NCBI GenBank assembly: GCA_946405205.1
Contig: CAMJGL010000007.1
Span: forward strand, 26,121-90,120
DNA: 64,000 nucleotides
Reading direction: 5' to 3'
DNA from: F23-B02 sp946405205
GTDB lineage: Bacteria; Bacillota; Clostridia; Oscillospirales; Oscillospiraceae
The notes beneath the pieces are model-generated. The model was not told where the DNA came from. It saw only the letters and a program-made list of their open reading frames with translations, and made no database searches. This document shows, piece by piece, positions 1-7,417 of this stretch. Position numbers and translations under genes: made by a program. The number at the start of each line of letters is the position of its first letter. Positions within the stretch are counted from its first letter, which is position 1.

Positions 1-53
1 CCGCACACGTCAATATCAATAGTGTTTTCTTCCAATAACTGTCGTATTTGCAA

Positions 54-81
54 GAAAAAACACCGTGCATGGCACGGTGTT
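54..81 (-). terminator. Terminator of the Na/Pi symporter gene
   Basis: Perfect 10-bp arms (AACACCGTGC / GCACGGTGTT) with a 3-base loop. On the minus strand the hairpin is followed by a T-run. It sits 12 bp past the symporter stop codon. Bases 1-53 hold no gene that I can see. Confidence 0.85.
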
Positions 82-92
82 GCAAACTATTC

Positions 93-1835
93 TCAGTCAA
101 GGGCGTATTTTCGGGCAAAGCTCCTGTAGTTTTCGATAAATTCCGGCTCCTCCTCGCGCTCCTGGCGGGTCTCGTGGACGTTGAGATTATGCTTTTTCAT
201 GTCCAGCACGCACAGGGCGACATTCGAGCAGTGGTCGGAAACGCGCTCGAGGTCCGTCAGCAGATCCGACCACACAAAGCCCGCCTCGACGCTGCACTCT
301 CCCTTCTTCATGCGCAGGATATGCCGTGTGCGAAGCTGCTGTTTAAGGTCGTCAATGACCTGCTCCAGAGGCTCGACAAGCCTCGCCGCGGACACGTCCT
401 TCTCCGTGAAGGCCTTCAGGGAGGTGTCCAGCACCTCGGTCAGCGCCGCCGTGATGACCGCAAGCTCCTTTTTGGCCGCGGGCGTGAATTCGATATGCTT
501 ATCCCGCAGCTCCTCGGCGGACTCGACTATGTTCACCGCGTGGTCGCCAATGCGCTCGAAATCGCCGATGATCTTCAGAAGCTCCGTTATCTCCCCGCTG
601 TCTTCGTCGCTGACTGGCAGCGCGCCGAGCTTCAGCAGATATGTGCCGAGGATATCCTCGTACCTGTCTGTCTCGTTCTCGCTACCGCGCACCTCGTCGG
701 CAATTGCGGGACTGTATTCCGTCAGGCTCTTCATCGCGCTTTTCATCGCGCCGACCGCGTAGTAGGCCATGTCCTCGGCTATGATGCTGCTCTGCTCGAG
801 AGCCAGCGGCGGAGTCGTAAGCAGCCTGTCGTCCAGCTTGACCTCCGTCTGCCGCTTATTGTCATCGGGCACGAGCATTATCGCCAGCTTTTCAAGCAGT
901 CCCGCCGCCGGCAGCAGCAGCGCGGTGCACAGTACGTTGAAGAGCGAGTGGGCGACGGCTATGCCGTACATCGTGGCAGGCTCGCTCAGCAGAGCCGGCG
1001 CGAGCAGCGCCTTGGCAAGGCAGAACGCCGCCAGCAGCACGGCCGTGCCTATCACGTTGAAGCACAGGTGGACGGCCGCCGCACGCTTTGCGTTCCGGCT
1101 GGTGCCCACGGAGGATATGAGCGCCGTCACGCAGGTGCCGATATTCTGACCCATGATGATGGGTATCGCCGCGCCGTAGCTGACCTGTCCGGACATCGCC
1201 AGCGCCTGAAGTATGCCCACCGAGGCGGAGCTGGACTGGATGACCGCCGTCAGAATAGCTCCGGCGAGCACACCGAGAACAGGGTTAGTGAACATTATGA
1301 ACATCTGACGGAATTCCGGCACATCCCTCAGGCCGGCCACCGCCCCGCTCATGGTCTCCATGCCGAACATCAGCGTCGCAAAGCCCAGCAGTATCATGCC
1401 CGTGTCGTTTTTCTTGCTGTTCTTGCTGAACATATAAAGTATTATGCCGACGAGCGCCAGCACCGGCGTGAAGGAGCTCGGCTTTAAAAGCTGCACCCAT
1501 ACCGCGCTGCCGTCGATACCGCTGAGGCTCAGCATCCACGCGGTCACGGTCGTGCCGACATTCGCTCCCATGATGACGTTTATGGCCTGCTTCAGGGTCA
1601 TAAGCCCGGAGTTTACAAAGCCCACGACCATCACCGTCGTCGCCGAGGAGCTTTGTATTACCGCGGTTATGCCCAGTCCCGTCAGGAAGCCCGTCATGAC
1701 CTTGCCGGTCATCCTGCCGAGCAGCGTCCTGAGCTTATTTCCGGCCCTGCGCTCGAGCGCCTGTCCCATCAGGTTCATGCCGAACAGAAACAGGCACAGG
1801 CCGCCTATCATCGTCAGAAAATCAAATATATCCAT
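93..1835 (-). CDS. Na+/phosphate symporter with C-terminal PhoU-like domain
   Basis: This 580-residue membrane protein belongs to the Na/Pi cotransporter family (NptA/YjbB type), which moves phosphate with sodium. Two inverted Na/Pi repeats are visible, each carrying the hallmark AVIQSSSA motif (about residues 60 and 200). Hydrophobic segments fill the first 320 residues. The last 230 residues are helical and acidic, with two PhoU-like repeats (DFERIGDHAVNI and DLERVSDHCSNV). The start is supported by AGGAGAG 5 bp upstream. A Pho-box-like direct repeat lies upstream, and a PhoR/PhoB-like pair is the neighbour, so phosphate control is likely. Family assignment is firm; direction of transport is inferred. 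Confidence 0.93.
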   Translation of the reverse strand: MDIFDFLTMIGGLCLFLFGMNLMGQALERRAGNKLRTLLGRMTGKVMTGFLTGLGITAVIQSSSATTVMVVGFVNSGLMTLKQAINVIMGANVGTTVTAWMLSLSGIDGSAVWVQLLKPSSFTPVLALVGIILYMFSKNSKKNDTGMILLGFATLMFGMETMSGAVAGLRDVPEFRQMFIMFTNPVLGVLAGAILTAVIQSSSASVGILQALAMSGQVSYGAAIPIIMGQNIGTCVTALISSVGTSRNAKRAAAVHLCFNVIGTAVLLAAFCLAKALLAPALLSEPATMYGIAVAHSLFNVLCTALLLPAAGLLEKLAIMLVPDDNKRQTEVKLDDRLLTTPPLALEQSSIIAEDMAYYAVGAMKSAMKSLTEYSPAIADEVRGSENETDRYEDILGTYLLKLGALPVSDEDSGEITELLKIIGDFERIGDHAVNIVESAEELRDKHIEFTPAAKKELAVITAALTEVLDTSLKAFTEKDVSAARLVEPLEQVIDDLKQQLRTRHILRMKKGECSVEAGFVWSDLLTDLERVSDHCSNVALCVLDMKKHNLNVHETRQEREEEPEFIENYRSFARKYALD

Positions 1836-1904
1836 ATGTCTCTCCTGTGTATACCTTTTATGCTTTTATTCTATCGGAGAAACATCAAATCGATAATCAA
1901 AGGA

Positions 1905-1922
1905 ATGTAAAATCCATGTAAA
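1905..1922 (-). promoter_or_regulatory. Pho-box-like direct repeat upstream of the Na/Pi symporter
   Basis: TTTACAT occurs twice on the minus strand with an 11-bp period (1905-1911 and 1916-1922). This is the repeat geometry of PhoP/PhoB boxes (TTAACA-like hexamers with 5-bp spacers). The same motif and period occur upstream of the response regulator. Confidence 0.55.
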
Positions 1923-1934
1923 GTAATCTGAATT

Positions 1935-1973
1935 ACGGCAAATACCTCCGGCTGAGCCGGAGGTATTTGCCGT
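1935..1973 (-). terminator. Terminator of the phoB-phoR-like operon
   Basis: Perfect 18-bp arms (starting ACGGCAAATACC) around a 3-base loop, immediately after the kinase stop codon. There is no long T-run on the minus strand, so factor-independent termination is likely but not certain. Confidence 0.7.
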
Positions 1974-1982
1974 CAAAGCGGT

Positions 1983-3638
1983 TTATTTAGGGAAGTCGAC
2001 TGTTATCTCTGTGCCCTCCCCGGGGACGCTGTGTATGCCTATGGGCGCGTTGTGCAGCTTTGCCGCGTGCTTTACTATCGAAAGGCCGAGGCCCGTGCCG
2101 CCGACCTCCTTGGAGTGGCTTTTATCGACCCTGTAAAAGCGCTCGAATATGCGCTCCTGCTGCTCGGGAGGGATGCCGATGCCGTTATCCTCCACCGTGA
2201 GCCGCACTGTGTCAGGCCCGTCCGTGACCGTGACGGCGACGCTGCCGCCCCTGCGGTTATACTTTATCGCGTTATCGCAGAGATTATGGATTATCCCGTC
2301 GAGGAGCTGAGGCACGCCGATTATCACGGCACTTTCGCCGCTGAGCTCAAGGCTCACTCCGGCCTCCCGCGCCGCGGGGGTCAGGCTGCGCACCGTATCC
2401 ATCGCCAGGCGGTAGAGATCCGTCTGCTCCCTGCGCATATCCTCCGCGCCCTCATCAAGGTGCGAGAGCTTTATGATATCCTCAACAAGTGCTATCATGC
2501 GCTTCGCCTCGGACTGTATCTGAAGCGAAAAGCGGGGCACGTCCTCCTGCTTTACCATTCCGTTTGCCAGAAGCTCCGCACAGCCGGATATGGTGTGCAG
2601 CGGGGTCTTGAGCTCGTGCGACACGTTAGCGGTAAATTCGCGGCGCATCTGCTCGGCGCTTTCCTTTTCGCTGATGTCGATGAAAAGCAGCACCGCGCCC
2701 GCGATCTTCTCATTTGATATGACCGGACTTGCGTATATCTGATAGCTGCCCCCGTCTATGTGTACGCTTATCTCGCCGTGCTCGCCCCGAAGGGCCTTTT
2801 GCAGGAGCTCCCGCATCTCGGGCAAACCTTCCGGAAGCGGCATATCCCTGCCTATGCAGCAGCGGCTTATGCCCAGCAGCCGCGTCGCGGCCTTGTTTAT
2901 GCTGAGGACCGAGCCCTGCTCGTTCAACAGCACGAGGCCCTCGATCATATTGCCCGAGGCCGCTTCAAATTCGTCGCGCTTACGCTGCAGCTCCTCCGCC
3001 TGAGCCTTCAGCTGATGCTGCTGGCTGCACAGCTTTTCCGTCAGCGGCCTGAGCTCCTCATATGCGTCGAGCTTCTCGGGCTCGTCGGGATCGAGCTCGT
3101 TGAGAGGCTTGACTATGCGCTTTGAAAGCCTTGACGCGAGCCAGAGCGACAGTCCCAGTGCCGCGGCTGCGATAACTATCAAGGGCTGCAGCATGCTCAG
3201 CACAAGCGTCAGCACGGTGTACTGCGCGCCGGAGAGCCTTATGACCGTGCCGTCGGAAAGACGCTCGGCCGCGTAAAGCTGACGCTCCATGAGCGTTGTC
3301 GAATAGCGCATGCTCTCGCCCGAGCCGGTCTCAAGCGCCTCGCGCACCTCCTCGCGCTCATGGTGGTTTTCCATGCTTCCGGCCTCGGCGTCGCTGTCGT
3401 ACAGGACGGTGCCGTCGGCGGATATCCATGTGACGCGGAAGCCCGTGTCGTCAAGGCCGCTGAAATAATCCGCGCCGCTCTGCTCCACTCCCTGCGCCGC
3501 AAGCTGTGCCTGAGCCTTGAGCTGGCTCATCTGGTTGTTGGAAAAGTAATCGTACAGCACGCCCATGATGAGCATGAACGACGCCAGAAGCACCACCACG
3601 GCGACAAGGCATATCGAGCGGAAGATACGTTTCGTCAT
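1983..3638 (-). CDS. PhoR-like sensor histidine kinase
   Basis: 551 residues. A membrane helix (about 8-28), an extracytoplasmic sensor domain (about 30-140) and a second helix (about 145-168) precede a cytoplasmic PAS-like region (about 220-320). The HisKA box follows (NVSHELKTP, phospho-acceptor His341), then HATPase_c with N box (DNAIKYN), G1 (DNGIGIPP), F box (FERFYRVD) and G2 (GGTGLGLS). Architecture matches PhoR/ResE-type kinases. It overlaps the upstream response regulator gene by 4 bp, so the two are translationally coupled. Specificity for phosphate is inferred from the adjacent Na/Pi symporter and Pho-box-like repeats, not from the sensor domain. Confidence 0.93.
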   Translation of the reverse strand: MTKRIFRSICLVAVVVLLASFMLIMGVLYDYFSNNQMSQLKAQAQLAAQGVEQSGADYFSGLDDTGFRVTWISADGTVLYDSDAEAGSMENHHEREEVREALETGSGESMRYSTTLMERQLYAAERLSDGTVIRLSGAQYTVLTLVLSMLQPLIVIAAAALGLSLWLASRLSKRIVKPLNELDPDEPEKLDAYEELRPLTEKLCSQQHQLKAQAEELQRKRDEFEAASGNMIEGLVLLNEQGSVLSINKAATRLLGISRCCIGRDMPLPEGLPEMRELLQKALRGEHGEISVHIDGGSYQIYASPVISNEKIAGAVLLFIDISEKESAEQMRREFTANVSHELKTPLHTISGCAELLANGMVKQEDVPRFSLQIQSEAKRMIALVEDIIKLSHLDEGAEDMRREQTDLYRLAMDTVRSLTPAAREAGVSLELSGESAVIIGVPQLLDGIIHNLCDNAIKYNRRGGSVAVTVTDGPDTVRLTVEDNGIGIPPEQQERIFERFYRVDKSHSKEVGGTGLGLSIVKHAAKLHNAPIGIHSVPGEGTEITVDFPK

Positions 3639-4309
3639 AGCTTGCCCTCCATGCGGTAGCCAACGCCGCGGACGGTCTCGATATAGCCGCCGCAGTCGCC
3701 GAGCTTCGTGCGCAGGGTGCCGATGTGCACATCAACGGTCCGCGTCTCGCCGACAAATTCCTCGCCCCACACGGTCGTCAGAAGCTGCTCGCGTGTGAAA
3801 GCTCTGCCGGGGTTTGCCATGAACTTGTGCAGCAGCTCAAACTCCTTGAGCGTGAGCTGCACTCTCTGCCCGCAGGCGGTCACTGTGTGCTCGCCGAGGT
3901 TCATTTCAAGCTCGCCCACCCTGAGCAGCCGCACCGCCGGTCTCGGAGCGCTTCGGCGCAGCACCGCACGCACGCGGGAGACCATCTCCATCATGCCGAA
4001 GGGCTTGGCAAGATAGTCGTCCGCGCCGAGGTCAAGGCCTATCACCTTGTCGTATTCCGTGCCCCTGGCCGTCGCCATGATGACCGGGATATCGGCGGTC
4101 ATGCTGCTTGAGCGCAGCCTTTTGAGTATGGATATGCCGTCCTCGCCGGGCAGCATGATATCGAGCATAATAAGCTCCGGAGTCCGTGAGCCGAGGGCGG
4201 CGAAGAGTGCCTCGCCGTCGGCAAAGCCCTCGGCCTCAAAGCCCGAGGAATTGAGTGTGTATATCATAAGGTCGCGGATGCCGGAGTCGTCCTCCACACA
4301 GAATATCAT
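3635..4309 (-). CDS. PhoB-like OmpR-family response regulator
   Basis: 224 residues: receiver domain with acidic pair (ED at 6-7), phospho-acceptor Asp50 in MLDIMLP and the switch K in LAKPFG. A winged-helix DNA-binding domain follows (FTREQLL...VDVHIGTLRTKLG...TVRGVGYRM). It is the first gene of a two-gene operon with the histidine kinase (4-bp overlap). Two pairs of 11-bp-spaced TTTACA-like hexamers upstream suggest autoregulation. Identification as a PhoB/PhoP orthologue is likely from context; the family is certain. Confidence 0.93.
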   Translation of the reverse strand: MIFCVEDDSGIRDLMIYTLNSSGFEAEGFADGEALFAALGSRTPELIMLDIMLPGEDGISILKRLRSSSMTADIPVIMATARGTEYDKVIGLDLGADDYLAKPFGMMEMVSRVRAVLRRSAPRPAVRLLRVGELEMNLGEHTVTACGQRVQLTLKEFELLHKFMANPGRAFTREQLLTTVWGEEFVGETRTVDVHIGTLRTKLGDCGGYIETVRGVGYRMEGKL

Positions 4310-4364
4310 GAGATCACTTCCCTGCCTCTGTATTTTTCAGCTTTATGATACCTCATAAAGGTAA

Positions 4365-4399
4365 TGTTAAATATCTGTAAAATGTAAAATGTACGTAAA
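4365..4399 (-). promoter_or_regulatory. Pho-box-like hexamer array upstream of the response regulator
   Basis: On the minus strand there are four TTTACA-like hexamers: TTTACG (4394-4399), TTTACA (4383-4388), TTTACA (4376-4381) and TTAACA (4365-4370). The first two and the last two are each spaced exactly 11 bp, the PhoP-box period. Likely autoregulatory site. Confidence 0.6.
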
Positions 4400-4459
4400 A
4401 TCCGCAGTTTTGTGCTTATTATATCACGGCGCAGCCGCATAGGAAAGCACCGGCGCAGC

Positions 4460-4487
4460 AAAAAACCCCGCCTGAGCGGGGTTTTTT
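4460..4487. terminator. Bidirectional terminator
   Basis: AAAAACCCCGC / GCGGGGTTTTTT hairpin with a 4-base loop and A/T tracts on both sides. It ends the PII-like/DUF1538 operon on the minus strand. Confidence 0.9.
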
Positions 4488-4503
4488 GACCGTCTTGACG
4501 CGA

Positions 4504-5175
4504 TCATTCGTCGTCGAGCCTGCGTATGCCGGCTACCTCCGTCACGGGCAGGGAGAAGCATATTGCTCCGGCCTCGGTCTCGGGGCCGCAGTCGCGGCTT
4601 ATCGCCTTCATTATATCCGCTTTTCTTCCCGCGGGCGTCAGGATATATATCATATCCTTCTCCTCCGCGAGCGAGACACCGAAGAATTTCTCCGACCGCG
4701 TTTTTCCGGTGCCCTTCGCGTGCAGCACAGTGCCGCCGGTGGCTCCGGCGCTTCGGGCCGCGTCCATCACCGTGTCGGAGTAGCCCTCGTTCAGTATGAC
4801 AATAATAAGTTCGTGTTCAAAATCCATATTCGGTACCGTACCTCCCAATACCTGTCCGCTCGTAAAATACGCGAGATTCTTTCCTCCGCCGACGCTCTTC
4901 ATGGGCAGCGCCATCATCACCCCGTTGCCCGGGATATCGATGAACATTTTAAGCTTCGCCGCCCGAAAGAGGTGCCTGACGGACGCGGCGCCCGCCACGG
5001 TGCCGATAACGGCCTTTTCGCTCGGCTCCAGCTCATACAGCGACAGGTGCTCCGATTTTGCCGTGCCCCGTCCGAGCTTCGTGAGCACAAGGGAAAGCTG
5101 CAGCTCATTGTGGATGGCCAGCAGCTCATCGGCCCTGCTCCTGTCCACGATGCTGAGTACATAGTATAGCTCCAT
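4504..5175 (-). CDS. Tandem PII-like signalling protein paired with DUF1538 protein
   Basis: 223 residues. Two PII-like (GlnB-fold) repeats are suggested: an N-terminal half starting MELYYVLSIVD and a C-terminal half with ELIIVILNEGYSDTVMDAAR followed by the PII-type GATGGTV loop motif. PII proteins are trimeric sensors of ATP/ADP/2-oxoglutarate that bind and gate transporters or enzymes. Here two copies appear fused, with a long T-loop-like insert between them. The gene lies 4 bp downstream of a DUF1538 membrane protein, which is the natural candidate partner. Ligand unknown. Confidence 0.7.
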   Translation of the reverse strand: MELYYVLSIVDRSRADELLAIHNELQLSLVLTKLGRGTAKSEHLSLYELEPSEKAVIGTVAGAASVRHLFRAAKLKMFIDIPGNGVMMALPMKSVGGGKNLAYFTSGQVLGGTVPNMDFEHELIIVILNEGYSDTVMDAARSAGATGGTVLHAKGTGKTRSEKFFGVSLAEEKDMIYILTPAGRKADIMKAISRDCGPETEAGAICFSLPVTEVAGIRRLDDE

Positions 5176-5179
5176 TGCT

Positions 5180-6676
5180 TCACACGACCTCCCAAAGCTC
5201 GATAATTTCGTCGTCCTCGAAGCGGCTGACGATATCCTGCGCGGTCGTCCTGCCGGACTTCAGAGTTGAGATCGCTCCCATCACCTGAACGGTGATAAGG
5301 GGCATCATCGCGACCATCGCCACAAGGCCGAAAGCGTCGGTCATGACGTTGCCGCCGATCGCGGTGCTTATGCCCATGGCGAAGGGCAGCATAAAGGTCG
5401 CGGTAAGCGGGCCGGACGCAACTCCGCCCGCGTCAAAGGCTATGGCGGTGAACGTAGGCGGCACGAAAAACGCAAGCCCCAGCGCGATAACATAGCCAGG
5501 TATCATGAACCAGAGTATCGATATCCCGGTCAGCACGCGGATCACGGCAAGACCCATGGCGCAGGCGATCGCGATGGACAGGGTAAGGCCCATCGTCTTT
5601 TCCGATATCGCGCCCGCGCTCAGCTCCGTCACCTGCTTGTTGAGCACATGGACCGCGGGCTCGGCGCTGATGATAAACCAGCCCATCAGCATGGCAAGCG
5701 GGATGATCAGCCACTTCAGGCTGCTTTCCGCAAGCGCCCCGCCGAGGACATAGCCGAGCGAGGAAAAGCCCACGTTCACGCCCGTCAGGAACAGCACCAG
5801 TCCCACATATGTAAAGGCCACGCCGATAAGTATCCTTAAAAGCGGCCGCTTCTTCAGCTTCAGGGATATAAGCTGGAACAGCAGGAAAAACGCGAATATC
5901 GGCAGCAGCGCCACGGCCACCTCGCCCATGTATTCCGGCAGGGCTTCAAGATAGCCCCTGCCCAGCGCGACGGATGTCTCAAACTCGTTGACTATCAGCG
6001 CGGAGGTGTCCTCCGAGCCGGTGTCATAGATAAAGCCCAGAATGAGCACCGCGAGGATCGGCCCGATGGAGCACAGCGCCACCAGACCGAAGCTGTCCGA
6101 CTTTGCTTTCTCGTCGCTTCTGATGGAGGCGACGCCGACGCCCAGCGCCATGATAAACGGCACCGTCATCGGCCCCGTAGTTACGCCGCCGGAATCAAAG
6201 GCCACGGACAGGAAGTCCTGATCCGACAAGGCGGCAAGTATGAACACAACGGCGTAAAAGACCACGAGCATCCATTTGAGCGGAACGGCGAACAGTATGC
6301 GCAGCATGCTTATCATGAGGAATATCCCGACGCCGACGGATACCGTCGCGATGAGCACGGTCTTGTCGATATTCGGCACATTCGTCGCAAGCACCTGCAG
6401 ATCCGGCTCCGCGACCGTGATCGCAACGCCGAGGATAAAGCTCAGCAGCAGTATGAGGCCGAGGCTGCGCGATTTCGTCATCTTTGCGCCGATGTGGCTG
6501 CCTATCTGGGTCATCGCCGTGTCCGAGCCGATCGTGAACAGGCCCATACCCACGATTATCATGACAGAGCCTATAAGGAACGAGAGCATCAGCCCGCTGC
6601 TGACGGGCACGAGAAAAAGGCACAGGACGGCGACGATCAGCGTGATCGGAAGCACCGACGCGACGGCCTCTTTCAT
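5180..6676 (-). CDS. DUF1538 family multi-pass membrane protein (putative transporter)
   Basis: 498 residues, almost entirely hydrophobic, with about 12 predicted membrane segments arranged as two homologous halves. The repeated signature is DAGGVASGPLTATF near residue 420, with FDSGGVTTGPMTVPF near 160 as its counterpart in the first half. This is the DUF1538 pattern; substrate is unknown for the family. It is followed by the tandem PII-like gene, suggesting a gated transporter, as with AmtB-GlnK. The ribosome binding site before the ATG is weak (AAAGAAAAG). Confidence 0.8.
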   Translation of the reverse strand: MKEAVASVLPITLIVAVLCLFLVPVSSGLMLSFLIGSVMIIVGMGLFTIGSDTAMTQIGSHIGAKMTKSRSLGLILLLSFILGVAITVAEPDLQVLATNVPNIDKTVLIATVSVGVGIFLMISMLRILFAVPLKWMLVVFYAVVFILAALSDQDFLSVAFDSGGVTTGPMTVPFIMALGVGVASIRSDEKAKSDSFGLVALCSIGPILAVLILGFIYDTGSEDTSALIVNEFETSVALGRGYLEALPEYMGEVAVALLPIFAFFLLFQLISLKLKKRPLLRILIGVAFTYVGLVLFLTGVNVGFSSLGYVLGGALAESSLKWLIIPLAMLMGWFIISAEPAVHVLNKQVTELSAGAISEKTMGLTLSIAIACAMGLAVIRVLTGISILWFMIPGYVIALGLAFFVPPTFTAIAFDAGGVASGPLTATFMLPFAMGISTAIGGNVMTDAFGLVAMVAMMPLITVQVMGAISTLKSGRTTAQDIVSRFEDDEIIELWEVV

Positions 6677-6827
6677 CTTTTCTTTGATTATGTTATGTCT
6701 TATAGAAACCGCCCCCTTTATATTTAGAATACTTATTTAATAGAATTTTATCATACAGATTTGAAAAATTCTACCGGCTTTCGCGGCCGAACCGTGAACT
6801 TCGTGTTAGTTTTCCGTTAATTTATGA

Positions 6828-6857
6828 GCGGAGACGGCGCGCCTGCGCCGTCTCCGC
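6828..6857. terminator. Strong hairpin just outside the element's left end
   Basis: Perfect 13-bp arms (GCGGAGACGGCGC / GCGCCGTCTCCGC) with a 4-base loop and no good T-run on either strand. It lies about 120 bp beyond the guaA-tail-like sequence at 6976. It may be the original guaA terminator, separated from guaA by the island. Nothing else is seen in 6677-6975. Confidence 0.5.
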
Positions 6858-6975
6858 CGTAGCTTTATGTATTTGTCCGCTACGCAGCTTTACAACAGAA
6901 AAAACTGCTCTGAACTGTTGCCGTAAAAGGCCCAATCCTCAAAACTTCAGCAAATACGGGCTTTCATCTTCTGAA

Positions 6976-6991
6976 TCATTCCCACTCGATG
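6976..6991 (-). repeat. Left attachment-site-like copy of the guaA 3' tail
   Basis: On the minus strand this reads CATCGAGTGGGAATGA, which in frame encodes the I-E-W-E-stop ending typical of GuaA. It matches the real guaA end at 28775-28790 at 12 of 16 positions. No guaA coding sequence extends beyond it. It is best explained as the chromosomal tail displaced by integration. Confidence 0.65.
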
Positions 6992-7089
6992 CAGAAACTC
7001 ACATCTTAAACGATTTTGTTTAGAAGTTGTTTGCCCCTGTTCTTCTGATTATTTTGATTATCCATATTATCATAGCTATACGATGGATG

Positions 7090-7108
7090 CTTATCAAAAT
7101 CTTATCAG
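7090..7108 (+). repeat. Left terminal 19-mer (putative integrase arm site)
   Basis: CTTATCAAAATCTTATCAG, itself a direct repeat of CTTATCA. It matches 28698-28716 at 18 of 19 bases and lies in the same orientation. The rest of 7000-7417 is gene-free. It also holds a perfect 11-bp-arm hairpin at 7183-7209 (AATTATCCAGA / TCTGGATAATT) downstream of the LRR gene. Confidence 0.6.
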
Positions 7109-7417
7109 CGGTGATAAATGCTATAACAAGCGCAAGATAATTGTTCCGGGTGGATTGAAGACATTATAGCATAGATTAACGCAATTATCCAGATTATGTC
7201 TGGATAATTATAAAATTTCATAAAGCGGCAGCAACCAAATTGGGACATTTCCTTGAATCAAAATAGACTAATAAAACGCAAACACGGTGGAATTGCCATC
7301 ATCCACAGCACGAATACACTCATGAGCTTCCCACTCTCATATTCGCTAAGCGAGAGTATAGAAATCTCAAAACCCTAAATCACTCTTCATATAACTGTTC
7401 CCTGCTCTATGTTTGAG

